Source of the DNA: Bathymodiolus brooksi | Taxonomy: Eukaryota > Mollusca > Bivalvia > Mytilida > Modiolidae | Direction: 5' to 3' | NCBI GenBank assembly: GCA_963680875.1 | Contig: OY804576.1 | Location: 75,149,668 to 75,213,667 of the forward strand | DNA length: 64,000 nt | In this document: positions 21,841 through 32,442 of the stretch, one piece after another | How the letters are laid out: each line of letters starts with the position of its first letter | Position numbering within the stretch: position 1 is the stretch's first letter | Translations under genes and position numbers: made by a program | The notes under the pieces: model-generated | Databases searched by the model: none | What the model was told of the DNA's origin: nothing | Seen by the model: the letters and a program-made list of their open reading frames with translations, nothing else

Positions 21841-23301
21841 GGTATTACCAATTAAACAAAGACTATCTATATATTTGATGTTATTATGGAAATACATTAT
21901 AAGTACAACATACATGATCATATAAGTACAGACTACAATTAAATAAAGCCCATGTATTGGTCCGTAACAATATAACAGAAATATTGCATATGTCGAATAC
22001 TGGAATGACGTGATTCATATACATGTAATAAGTAATCTGCTTGATGAATTTGTAAGACTGATATTAATATTAATTACAATATCCAGGTGCTAACCCTTTC
22101 ACCCATATATCATTATTTATCTGGGACAATACCAAAGTAGGTCATGGTTAATTAGGGAGTGTGCGACACATATTGCACTCAAAATAAAGCGATAATTCAC
22201 GATTTTCAACCGATACACGTATATCTTTTTTTTCTCTTTTCAATGTTTAACCTACTATATCATTAAAACATATGACAAAAAATTAAAGGCACTATCCCTT
22301 TGAAATTGAATTACCAAACTTACCAATTAAAGTTATACGAAAATGGAACCCCGCCGGTACGATTATATTCAAGTACTTTGATACTATATTGATACAGTCA
22401 TGCAATTTTACTTAAATTATTTAAATTTGAAGAAAAAAAATTCATCGAAATAACGTTACCAGTGATAATTTCTACATTTTATGTGGGAAGATAAGGATTC
22501 AGTTCAGTCTATATAAACAATGCATATGGTTTATATTTTGACAAATTAATTACTCCGTTTGTTCAAATAACCAATTGTTGAGATTAAGAAAATAAGTAGT
22601 CCCATTTATAAACACCCACGTACCACATATAAGACAATAACACAATAAATGCATTATATAAATTAATTGTTTTTTTCTTTCCGGGTGTGCCTAAGACCAG
22701 TTATCAAATCCAATGATCGGTGTCTAGCAACGCTCCGCTAAAATATTGATCTTAAACTACAGTCGAACGTTATTATCGCGAACTCTTGATTAGTCACTTT
22801 CTTGGATAATGCGAACTGAAATAATTACAGCCGTTTGGTAGTATTTATTAGCATTCCGTGTCTCGCTTATCACAGTTACTCGGTTAATTCGAATCAAGAT
22901 CGTCGATTCCTACTATTTTACAATGTGAATCGATGGTATATAAACTGGTACCTCTATTTCTCAATGCAGTTTTTGAGTGGTGGAATAATGCAAAAAAATG
23001 AACGAATTAAATCCCTGAAAGATAATTAAATTGTGGTCAAATATGTGATTAGTTTTCTGCTTTCAACCTATCTTGATTGAAAGCTAAGAAAAAATCTCAA
23101 AATTAAAAGAAAAGTATACAAGAGAAAAACATAGTTGTTATGCAAGAACACCGATTGGTATTGATAAGTAATGATGATTCACAAATTCATGGCAGTAAAT
23201 ATATATCTAGGACCATTACAAAATCACCGAGACAGCAATATTGAGTAGAAAAAAATAAAATATGTATTACAAAAATAGATACATGGGTAGTTGTGAAACT
23301 T
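21841..23301. other. No gene seen; one possible P-type end
   Basis: AT-rich and unassigned. At 22760 the string cagtcgaacgttattatcgc resembles the end of the pogo-like elements, but a clear partner terminus was not found. Confidence 0.35.
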
Positions 23302-23545
23302 TGGGGTAGGGTTATGGTGTTAAAACGTCACTTTCAGCAATATTTCAATTATATCGTTGCGATCAGTTTTATTGGTGGAGGAAACATCCGACCTGCCTCA
23401 AGTCACTGACAAACTTGATCACATAATGTTATTTCGAGTACACATCGCCATGAACGGAATTCGAACTTTAGTGGTGATACAAATGTAGGTACTGATTGCA
23501 CAGGTAGTTGTAAATCTAACTACCATACGATCACGACCACGACAG
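23302..23545 (-). mobile_element. tRNA-headed SINE, nearly complete
   Basis: tttggggtagggttatggtg, acgtcactttcagcaatatt, ccgacctgcctcaagtcact, cgccatgaacggaattcgaa, then the head in reverse: gttgtaaatctaactaccat, acgatcacgaccacgac. A short deletion removes the ggagtacccggag stretch. Confidence 0.8.
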
Positions 23546-23763
23546 GCTCGAGTGAAATGTGTGTTAAATTGAAAGAGAAATACCACTGAACACCTCCGTA
23601 ACAATGTCGACATCTTGATTCATGATAAACACAAAAATTAGAAGTCTTTTATGACCCCTTGTTACTTTGACCAACTATTACATTATAAAATAAATATATA
23701 TCTTATTAAATTAATTGTAAAGTTATGTGGTTTATAATTTGGCTATATATAATCGTCGTTGCA

Positions 23764-23851
23764 TATATATCATCGTCGGTAATCCACTACTGATCACGTT
23801 CGTACATCAAAAAACATAAAGAGCAGTGGGTTACCCACTCTGGATATATAT
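23764..23851. mobile_element. Short family F TIR element
   Basis: An 88-bp element: atatatcatcgtcggtaatc + cactactgatcacg on the left, gagcagtgggttacccactc + tggatatatat on the right. It is little more than the two TIRs. Confidence 0.7.
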
Positions 23852-24257
23852 GCCATAATATCTAGTCTCAATGTACAATTACATAGTTTAAGGAATAAAA
23901 ACGTAACTTAGTGACAGTGTGGCCATTTTTTGCTTTTCACTTTATTATTGGAAATACACCTTGATTTCATTATAATTAAAATGAGTATGCTTTATATATT
24001 GGTAAAATCAACAACTGAATAGTTTGTAATAGGAACTAAGTCATTTAAAAAGACATAAAATCATTGTTTTATTGCTCAGCATTACACAATCTGATAGTCA
24101 GGACCATAAATGCCAACATTTAATTTGCAAACACATGTAATAAAATATGTGTTGGGTGGTTTGAAAAAAATAACAGTTGAACGATCAAGTAAATCATTGA
24201 TTGAAGACCAAAATGAAAATATATCGGTTCTTTAACCTCATAAAATTTATTAAATTA

Positions 24258-25387
24258 AGAAGAGTTTGAAAATACCAAAGGAGTAATCAGAATCCGTAAA
24301 TCGAAGAATGACAGACAACACAATGGTCAAAAGACAGAAGGACAAACAACACACTGGTCAAAAGACAGAAGGACAGACAACACAATGGCCAAAAGACAGA
24401 AGGACAAACAACACACTGGTCAAAAGACAGAAGGACAGACAACACAATGGTCAAAAGACAGAAGGACAGACAACACAATGGTCAAAAGACAGAAGGACAA
24501 ACAACACACTGGTCAAAAGACAGAAGGACAGACAACACAATGGTCAAAAGACAGAAGGACAGACAACACACTGGTCAAAAGACAGAAGGACAGACAACAC
24601 AATGGTCAGAAGGACAGACAACACAATGGTCAAAAGACAGAAGGACAGACAACACAATGGTCAAAAGACAGAAGGACAGACAACACAATGGTCAAAAGAC
24701 AGAAGGACAGACAACACAATGGTCAAAAGACAGAAGGACAGACAACACAATGGTCAAAAGACAGAAGGACAGACAACACAATGGTCAAAAGACAGAAGGA
24801 CAGACAACACAATGGTCAAAAGACAGAAGGACAGACAACATAATGGTCAAAAGACAGAAGGACAGACAACACAATGGTCAAAAGACAGAAGGACAGACAA
24901 CACAATGTTCAAAAGACAGAAGGACAGACAACACAATGGTCAAAAGACAGAAGGACAGACAACACAATGGTCAAAAGACAGAAGGACAGACAACACAATG
25001 GTCAAAAGACAGAAGGACAGACAACACACTGGTCAAAAGACAGAAGGACAGACAACACAATGGTCAAAAGACAGAAGGACAGACAACACAATGGTCAAAA
25101 GACAGAAGGACAGACAACACAATGGTCAAAAGACAGAAGGACAGACAACACAATGGTCAAAAGACAGAAGGACAGACAACACAATGGTCAAAAGACAGAA
25201 GGACAGACAACACAATGGTCAAAAGACAGAAGGACAGACAACACAATGGTCAAAAGAAAAAGGACAAAAAGACAAACAACGATCTATAAAACATTACACA
25301 TAAAACTAAAGGTCGAGTAACACGAAATCCACTAAAAACCGGGGTGAACTCGGGTGCTCCGGAAGGGTGAGTAGTTCCTGCTCCACA
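24258..25387 (-). mobile_element. Family A tail expanded by a 31-bp minisatellite
   Basis: The left flank is the A terminus in reverse (aagaagagtttgaaaatacc, aaaggagtaatcagaatccg, taaatcgaag). The right flank is the internal A part (gacaaacaacgatctataaa, aaccggggtgaactcgggtg, ctccggaagggtgagtagtt). Between them, where other copies have one ggacagacaacacaatgg, this one has a long tandem array. Confidence 0.85.
24311..25257 (-). repeat. 31-bp minisatellite, ~30 units
   Basis: The unit is aatggtcaaaagacagaagg + acagacaacac, with variants cactgg, aatggcc and gacaaac toward the left and one shortened 24-bp unit near 24603. Because 31 is not a multiple of 3 and the unit has no stop in any plus frame, all three plus frames stay open. 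This yields overlapping ORFs of up to 331 codons with a 31-residue period (KRQKDRQHNGQKTEGQTT-like). They are by-products of the repeat, not genes. Confidence 0.95.
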
Positions 25388-25699
25388 TTTTCTTCAAATG
25401 TGTTTAGAAATAACTAGACATGGACTCTTCCATGATATTTATCTTGAAAAAAGATATACCAAATTCAATATACATACAATACATGTATGAAGCTAAAAAG
25501 AATCTTTGAGTTACAACTTCAAAAGGAAAAAAGTTGTTGTGGATTATGGAAACAGGACGAGTGGCATTAATAAGAGCATGATAATTAAGATAAACATAAT
25601 GTCAATATGAAATGTCGCTAAACTAATTTGAGTGATAACATTCCTTTCTATTTTGCATACGAGAAGTCAGTATTTAAATATACGTATTATACCATAGCA
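25388..25699. other. No gene seen
   Basis: Unassigned AT-rich sequence between the A copy and family D. Confidence 0.4.
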
Positions 25700-25895
25700 T
25701 GGAATCACTTTCATGACAGCATCATTTCAGTAAGAGGGGAGGTTTAGGGCCAATAAAACTAGTTTCACCCGGCCACTTTTTATTTAAGTGCCTGTATTTG
25801 TGTGTTAGTGGATCTTTCTACGATTTTCCTATTAGGTTTTTGGAACTGTGTACAGTATGTATTTTATGGTTTTCATTTTATTTTATCCTATCAAT
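25700..25895 (+). repeat. Family D copy (long)
   Basis: tttcatgacagcatcatttc, agtaagaggggaggtttagg, aaactagtttcacccggcca, cttttta, aagtgcctgtatttgtgtgt, tctttctacgattttcctat, tttttggaactgtgtacagt, ttttcattttatttta. The aggtttagg-to-gtgcctgt part also resembles the region downstream of the RT at 47215-47330, so D may belong to a Penelope-like element 3' region. Confidence 0.65.
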
Positions 25896-25974
25896 AATAT
25901 TTATAAAATGCTGCATTATTTTCTCATTCAATTTCAATGAAATAATTTTTACTGCTTTTTGTCCTTTAGTAAAG

Positions 25975-26160
25975 GTCAATATAAGCGTAGATATTGAATG
26001 TGGTACGTACGACTCCTTTCTGGAATAACCTTCATCGTGTATGCTCAAAGTGGAAAGGCTGGAAAGCCAAATAACTAACATTTTTGTGAAGAAGTAACCT
26101 AAATGGACTAACAGGATAGCCAAAATCGGCTATGGTTAAGTTAGATACATCTGAAATACT
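25975..26160 (-). mobile_element. Family C copy, decayed core
   Basis: Plus-strand landmarks: gcgtagatattgaatg, tttctggaataaccttcatc, ggctggaaagccaaataact, ggatagccaaaatcggctat. The CUGAUGA core has lost its first bases, so the hammerhead-like fold is not retained. Confidence 0.65.
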
Positions 26161-26479
26161 TGTAAGCAGAATAAATAACATTTAATGAGCTTGTTTTATA
26201 CGCTGTTTACATTTTCTTATACATGACACATTTCAGAATATTTCAAACGAACTTTAAAAAAAAATTTCAACTTTTTTCCCCCTAATGCTCATTAAAATAC
26301 ACGGAAGAGAATGTTCCCTGTCTCACTTCAAATTGTTTTTGTTCTGGTCAAAATGTACTTTTTCCCCTGTTTTGAATTTTATTTTTTATGTCAGCTATTG
26401 TCATTACATTTGGGTCTATCTTCTGTCTACTTTTTTGTCTCATTTTCAAACCAGGAGAGTGAATGGACGTGTATTTGAA

Positions 26480-26580
26480 TGTTTTGTGTATATTGATTTT
26501 GCCTTTTCCCCACGATTTCGACATTAGATTTTGGAATTCTTTAGATGGTGTGGTATTTTTTGTTTTCATTTTATTTTCAG
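26480..26580 (+). repeat. Family D core
   Basis: tgtatattgattttgccttt, ccccacgatttcgacattag, attttggaattctttagatg, gtgtggtattttttg, ttttcattttattttc. Confidence 0.65.
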
Positions 26581-27160
26581 CCTATATATCAATAGCAATG
26601 CTCATAATATCTACAACATGGATACTTAAATAAAAAAAAGTTTGAAGATGCCAGTAATAAGAAACCGTATACTGTAATGATGGAAGATGACAATAATACA
26701 AATACTACAGAGATATGTTTCACAGTTGATGTACTTACTATTATTAATTGACTAATTTGTTGTTCGATATTTATTTAGTCTTTTTTGTTTACTTTACTTT
26801 GTTTTTGAATGCATGTTGTCATATTGGTGGATTGGCGGAATTGCAGACCATAACAGTCCAAAGTTTCGCTCAATGATTGCCTAACTTAAATTGATCTTTT
26901 AAAAAACAAAATCAAAAACAAATAACTAAATCTCAAGAACTATCATTAATTCTAACATAACCTCCTTCTTTCGCTTTGTTAACAAACGAGGGAGTTATCC
27001 ATTCGGTATAATCTCATTAGCACATGCGCCGGTGAATGTGACTGACTTTTCCATTGGCAGCATAAATTGTGTGCGACATTTTCCGCAAACGTAAATGTAA
27101 ATTACCGTCTTCCAATCAAAGTATACTACCGTATTTGTACTCTTAGACATATCAGAATCG
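26581..27160. other. No gene seen
   Basis: Unassigned, AT-rich. Confidence 0.35.
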
Positions 27161-27315
27161 AAATAAATCATGGAAGCCAGAATGTGTTTTGAGTTTTAAC
27201 ATGGATTGGCGGATATTAGTAAATTTTATTCCTCGCTTCTGGCTTGGGATAAAATACTAATATCCACCAATTCATGTTAAAACTCCCAACACATTCTGGC
27301 TTCCATGAATTATTT
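27161..27315. repeat. Hairpin with ~60-bp arms
   Basis: The left arm 27161-27220 (aaataaatcatggaagccag, aatgtgttttgagttttaac, atggattggcggatattagt) is matched in inverse by 27256-27315 (actaatatccaccaattcat, gttaaaactcccaacacatt, ctggcttccatgaattattt). The ~35-bp loop carries its own cttctggcttggg. A foldback element or a head-to-head duplication. Confidence 0.8.
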
Positions 27316-28032
27316 CTTAATTATTATACATGATGTACAATTATTGTCTTTGTATTTTATTCATTGATATATCTTTCCACATTTTTGTGCTCTCTGTTCT
27401 TCAATGCAATTATGGAAATGCTTAGATCAGCACAGTACAACTTCTATATTTTTAATTAAAATTCACTTTTCATAGAATTCACCCAAAGATGTTAAATATT
27501 TAAAAAAAAATGATGTTTTTCAACTTAAAAAATATATGATTAGTTTCAGATAAATCTATAAAAAGAAAAAGTATCTACAAACTGTGTAGGGTGAAAATAT
27601 TAGTTTTATTCATCTCATAACTTGTAGGTTACAGAACATACTTTTTCTCTCTGTTCTTCATCGTGATTATGGAAATACAATGAGCAGTACATTTCTGATA
27701 ATAAATGTTCATAGTTTTATTTGCTCTCTGTTCGGCAAAGTCACTTTATCCCTTTAAAAAAACTTCATTCAAAGAAAAAAATTGTTAAACATTTTAATAA
27801 TTCATGTTTTTTTTTAATTTTCATTTCAAATTAAAAAAAATTAAAATTAGTTTCAGATAAATCTATACAATTTTTAACAACAATTTGTCTGGGGTGAATA
27901 AATTATTTTCATTCATAACAGAATATGTAGGTTTTCTCTCTGCAAGCTGAACTACATGTACTAATAAATCTATATATTTTTTATCTACTGTCTGTTTGGG
28001 GTGAATAAATTAGTTTCTTTTTAATCTTTGAA

Positions 28033-28112
28033 CCTTTTGTACCTGATGAAGGTTATATCAGAAACACGTCGCGTGTGTTAAATTAGATATCTACGTTTGT
28101 ATCTTCATAGAG
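28033..28112 (+). mobile_element. Family C fragment in the ~300-bp array
   Basis: gtacctgatgaaggttatat, cagaaacacgtcgcgtgtgt, aaattagatatctacgtttg. The CUGAUGA and GAAAC core is intact, but stem I is not: the 3' strand reads gcgtgtg and no longer pairs well with ttgtac. Confidence 0.7.
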
Positions 28113-28424
28113 TACATACAATGAATAGAACTACTACAACAGTTAAATAATTCATTTTTGTTTATTTCAAGATAAACATATTTCATTAGTTTTAGATAAA
28201 TCTATCCATTTTTTATCTACAGATTGGATGGAGTGAATAAATTAGTTTTTTCATCCTAGAATATGTAGGCCACGGAGAAAACACACACTTTCTCTGTTTT
28301 TCATCACAACTATGGAAATGTAAAAGGCACCATAACTCAACTATTATATTTTTATTTGAAACTATTCAAAGTGTTATTTGGTTTCTGATACCCAAATTCA
28401 TGTATTACTTTTGGGTTCTCCTCC

Positions 28425-28605
28425 CCCCAGGTATAGGTGACCTTAACCGATGTTGGTAATATTGTTTAGGCCCTTAGGTACTCCTGATCCCAAAACGTCT
28501 TAATTATCTGGCTTTCCGATCTTTTCGACTTCAAGTGTACCTGATGAAGGTTATTCCAGAAACGTGTCGTATGCACTAAATTAGATATCTACGTTTTTAT
28601 TTCCA
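28425..28605 (+). mobile_element. Family C copy in the ~300-bp array
   Basis: ctcctccccccaggtatagg, tgaccttaaccgatgttggt, tgtttaggcccttagg, ctggctttccgatcttttcg, then the hammerhead-like motif at 28535-28574 and aaattagatatctacgtttt. The most complete sense-strand copy in the window. Confidence 0.75.
28535..28574 (+). ncRNA. Hammerhead-like ribozyme motif in family C
   Basis: Stem I strands gtgtac (28535-28540) and gtatgc (28569-28574) pair at all six positions, counting G-U. Between them lie the invariant ctgatga (28541-28547), a mini stem II with gg/cc around a 5-base loop, gaaac (28559-28563), a tiny stem III (ac/gt) and the tc before the predicted cut after 28568. Weak points are the two-pair stem II and an A-A at its base. 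Penelope-like elements are known to carry hammerheads; activity here is inferred. Confidence 0.5.
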
Positions 28606-29377
28606 TAAAATTCACACCATGAAAAATAGAACAACTAAAGGGGTTAGATAATTCATATCATTTTACATTTCAAGATGAAATTATTTTATTAGTTTCAGAT
28701 AAATCTATCCATTTTTTATCTACAGGCTGTATGGGGGAAAAAAATTAGTAGGCTTTCTCTCAGTTCTGCATGGAAATGCAGCAACACAGCTCAACTATTG
28801 TATTTTAAATGACACTATTCAAAGTTCTTATTTGGTTTCTCATAGTAAAATTGATGAATAATTTTACATAAAGTTCATACAGAGAAAAATATACGTGTTA
28901 AATATATTAATAATTCATGTTGGTTTAATTTATTTCAAGCTATTTTTTTCTGTTAGTTTCAGATAAATCTACCAATTGTTTAACTGTAATTTGTCTCTTT
29001 TTAGTTAATGCTTACATACATATAATAAACATAAAACGGCTTAAGAAACCTTCAGTGCGAAACATGCACAATATGTCAGTAGTTGTCAAAAGGGATACAT
29101 GGAGTTATTCCCCGCTTTGCAAACATGTAAATTAGACAGGGAATGCTATGTTATTAATGATTTTACATTTTATTGGCCCTGATGCGTTACCATATCTATT
29201 TCTAATTATAGCTTACAGTTTGCAGTCCATTTAATGTCGAGTTCAAATCGAAACATTCCATTTCAGTCTGCATTTTAAAATACTTAAGTAATACATGTAC
29301 TTTATAATTCCAAAATGTGTATGAAAAGTAGATTGTTATCTCAAGATAGGATATGATTTAATGTATACTATGTTAAT

Positions 29378-29505
29378 CTCAATAGAAACGTAGATATCAA
29401 ATTCAGTGCGCACTACACGTTTCTGGAATAACTTTCATCAGGTACACTCAATATCGAAATATTGGAAAGCCAAATAATGTAAAGTTTTGGGAGCAGTAGA
29501 ATGAG
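29378..29505 (-). mobile_element. Family C copy
   Basis: Plus strand: caatagaaacgtagatatca, aattcagtgcgcactacacg, tttctggaataactttcatc, aggtacactcaatatcgaaa, tattggaaagccaaataatg. An otherwise clean copy carrying a fully paired hammerhead-like motif. Confidence 0.75.
29408..29447 (-). ncRNA. Hammerhead-like ribozyme motif in family C
   Basis: On the minus strand: gtgtac, ctgatga, aagttattcca, gaaacgtgta, gtgcgc. Stem I gtgtac/gtgcgc pairs at all six positions with different pairs from the copies at 28535 and 44543. The residue before the cut is A, allowed by the NUH rule. Stem II is reduced to one or two pairs, so it may be weaker. Confidence 0.45.
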
Positions 29506-30144
29506 GAAAAGTGAGACCTATCCACACTAGAATAATATGTCGAATATTTCACGTTTAGCCACATGATCATTGTCGTCAAAAAGACACCATGACAGGCGTC
29601 TGCTCCCCCCTACTGACTTGGGAGTCTCTGTTCATATTGTTGGCTTTAAGAATAAGGAATTGACGATTCGTGACAGCTATTGACCATCTGATTTTATCCC
29701 CAATATTTGTGGAGATGTTCGAATTTTTGCTATGTTGTTTGTTGGTAGATGAATTGTTGTTGATTGTTTGTTTCCAGATTGTCATTTTATTAAAACAACT
29801 CTTCTGACTTATGTACTCTGTATTCGTTGTAGTTAAGATGTAACACAAATATAAGTCAGGAACTTGACAAAGCAAAGCATTGCCTTTCCCTCTGAGACAT
29901 AACATTAGGACAGCAAGCGAAACATTTAATGAGTCTCATTTAGACTTCCTACCACACATACGTGCTATGAGTTGTTGGAAAGAACTCATTTATCTGCTTA
30001 GCTATAGACCAACACGCTGAGCGCTATCTCATTAAACAAGAGGGAATCATAACCGCATCCTCGTTTAATATGACCATTGGTCTTTTTCATATTTATACAG
30101 ATTAATATTTATAACTTATCGAGAACACCCCCATATTTATGCTT
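29506..30144. other. No gene seen
   Basis: A 109-codon minus-strand frame at 29576-29905 has no recognisable domain, signal or repeat, and no neighbouring exon signals. I do not call it a gene. Confidence 0.35.
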
Positions 30145-30231
30145 TGTTTTGTCGATCATTGTTTGTCTTTTACTTTTGGTCATTGTTTTGCTTGTCCTTC
30201 GACCATTTACAGTTTGGTATCCTGAACCTTT
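30145..30231 (+). mobile_element. Family A terminal fragment, decayed
   Basis: ttttgtcgatcattgtttgt, tttggtcattgttttgcttg, tccttcgaccatttac, ttggtatcctgaacctttcc. Confidence 0.6.
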
Positions 30232-31109
30232 CCTAAACCTGGCTTTACGGTCGTAAAACTTTCGTACCAGTAATCAAAAATCGTCCAGTCAAAAAATCCT
30301 ATATATTAGATACGGCGCTATGATTGGCTGTTTATCAAGTACGAGTACAAAAATCGAAAATTGAATTACCTTAATACATGGCTTAGGATTAATGTATTCA
30401 TTTCAACGATATGAAAAGGCCTAAGGCTAATGTGCATAAAATTACAAAATATAACTTGATATTCAGTGCGTAACTATGAACGATTTCTTACATATGAGTC
30501 CATTAACAGTTACTGTTTCATGAGAGATGACATTTGGTAGAACAATGCAAGATAAACGGCAACGGACTAAAATAACGATAACTGTAAATAGAAAAAAAAC
30601 ATATTCGCAGTGTTTGTTGGTGTTTTACCATGCTAAATGAAATACTGCTATATGTACATAAGTGTTTGTGAATAATGTGCTGCTACAATGTATATAACAC
30701 TCTCATCTTAAGTTCCAACAGAAGTTGTGTGTAACATTATAGAATACAAAACCATATCGGAATAGATACGATTAGGAAAATTACTACTTAATTTATGATA
30801 TTTCAATAATCTGTAGAGATATGAAACCGAAAAATATTGCTTACAACAGCAGATTTTTTTCGCTGTTAAAATGTTAACCTCAAATTAAATTATTGCTAGG
30901 TAGCAAAACAAATTTAATGAACCGACTTTGCAAATGACGTAGGATATATGCTTATTACTTTAAACAGTAAGCAGGAAACGGATTAATATAAGTTTTGTAA
31001 CTTGTTTCCGAATCCTATTAATGATTTATCCGAATAGTTTGTACATATTCATGCTTGTGTTGTATTAATGAATTACTTAATAAAATATGTTTACACTAAG
31101 CATTCTTAG
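30232..31109. other. No gene seen
   Basis: AT-rich and unassigned. A short segment at 30755-30785 (atcggaatagatacgattag) recurs at 31410-31440. Confidence 0.35.
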
Positions 31110-31322
31110 CGCTACATCAAAGTGACATGTACGTCATTGTCTACGCACCGACTGGGTATGTTGCTAGCGTATGTCATGTCCTATATTTTGGATTGACCTA
31201 TTTATACTGTAAAACAGATTAATTGAAATTCAAGCTTTTGATTAGGTCAATTCAAAATATAGGACATAACAAAACCAATCGGTGTTTAGAAAATGACGTA
31301 CACTTCACAGATTGATGTATAA
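31110..31322. repeat. Foldback element, inner hairpin
   Basis: The left arm 31112-31200 (gacatgtacgtcattgtcta … tgtcctatattttggattga) is an imperfect inverse of 31237-31322 (tcaattcaaaatataggaca … aaaatgacgtacacttcaca). A 9-10 bp insertion interrupts the left arm. Confidence 0.7.
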
Positions 31323-32019
31323 AACCCTATAATGAAATGACATAAAGTAATAAACATCCATCCTACTTAATCTACAATGTTGGTACAACAAATCAAAATT
31401 AGGTAGTAACCTAGGTCGGAATAGATGCGATTAGAACAAATATTTGCTTAACTTCCACTTGTCGTAAACACTTCCCGGTCCTTTCCTCCATTCAAAACTT
31501 ATCACCAGGTTTGTAACTAGATTAACACGACGGGTGCCATTAGTAGATCAGGAACTGCTTACCCTTCCGGAGCACCTGAGTTCTCCCCGGTTTTTAGTGG
31601 GGTTCGTGTTACTCAATCTTTAGTTTTATGTTTTGTAGATCGTTGTTTGTCCTTTTGTACTTTTTCTTTTGGCCATTGTGTTGTCTGTTCTTCTTCGATT
31701 TATGGATTCTGATTACTCCTTTGGTATCTTCATATTCTTCTCACAGTACATTATTAATTTGTGGAGAAAGAAAACTTAGAAATAGAATATTTCACACAAC
31801 AACAGATTATGTCCCTTTAGAAACATACATCACAAGCTAATTTATTTCTAGGTTGGAAAACAATTCATTATTGTACCAACATTGTAGATTAAGTAGGATG
31901 GATGTTTATTACTTAATATCATTTCATTATACAGTCTTATACATCAATCTGTGAAATGTACGTCATTTTCTAAACACCGATTGGTTTTGTTATGTCCTAT
32001 ATTTTGAATTGACCTAATT
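31240..32019. repeat. 149-bp inverted repeat around an A tail
   Basis: Segments 31240-31388 and 31871-32019 are inverse copies with only a few differences (attaggtcaattcaaaatat … ctacaatgttggtacaa against ttgtaccaacattgtag … atattttgaattgacctaat). About 480 bp lie between, including the A tail at 31452-31740. The right arm is also a direct copy of the arm at 31112, so three arms of one family are present. Confidence 0.85.
31452..31740 (+). mobile_element. Family A 3' tail
   Basis: Starts at the end of the RT coding part (cttccacttgtcgtaaacac). Continues through ttatcaccaggtttgtaact, aacacgacgggtgccattag, cccttccggagcacctgagt, ggtttttagtggggttcgtg and ggccattgtgttgtctgttc to tttggtatcttcatattctt. 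A clean tail lacking the rest of the RT. Confidence 0.8.
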
Positions 32020-32261
32020 ACATAGATGTATACAGTAAATCACATTAATTGAATCCCAAATAAGAATGTCAAAATTCTGTTCTTTTGTGCATGCAAATTA
32101 GACACATCTCTGAAAGACGGAAAATGTGTTCTAAAGACACTACTATTAATTTATAGTATATTAGGTAACCTAAGTAACTGTGAAGGTTTGAATTCAACAC
32201 CGCCACATACAGAAATACTAGTTACCATAATTGTGCTAATAATATGGAGCATGAATTGTTT

Positions 32262-32442
32262 AGCCTTTCGGAGCACCTGAGTTCACTCCAGTTTTTAGTG
32301 AGGTTCGTGTGGCTCGATCTTTAGTTTTCTGTATAGTGTTTTGTAGATCGTTATTTTGTTCTTTTTCTTTGGTTCATTGTGTTGGCTGTCCTTCTTCGAT
32401 TTACGGATTCTGATTATTCTTTTGGTATCTTCAAGCTCTTCT
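32262..32442 (+). mobile_element. Family A 3' tail
   Basis: cctttcggagcacctgagtt, agtttttagtgaggttcgtg, gtagatcgttattttgttc, cattgtgttggctgtccttc, ttcgatttacggattctgat, tatcttcaagctcttctt. Confidence 0.8.

Larger units (their letters stand above)
27380..29000 (+). repeat. ~300-bp divergent tandem array invaded by family C
   Basis: The landmark tagtttcagataaatctat recurs at about 27542, 27848, 28188, 28689 and 28963. The landmarks tctctgttcttcat, attatggaaatg, ggggtgaataaattag and aataattcatgtt recur in order between them. Intervals of about 270-340 bp are seen once the family C insert at ~28.4-28.6 kb is subtracted. No coding potential. Confidence 0.7.

Noticed and set aside
24308..25303. 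331-codon repetitive ORF and two overlapping ORFs in other plus frames
   Set aside because: They arise because a 31-bp unit without stops cycles through all frames inside a non-coding retroelement tail.
28033..28112. Fourth hammerhead-like motif
   Set aside because: The catalytic core is present but stem I does not pair, so it is kept only as a decayed family C copy.
29576..29905. 109-codon minus ORF
   Set aside because: No recognisable domain, compositionally like the surroundings, and within chance for this length of sequence.
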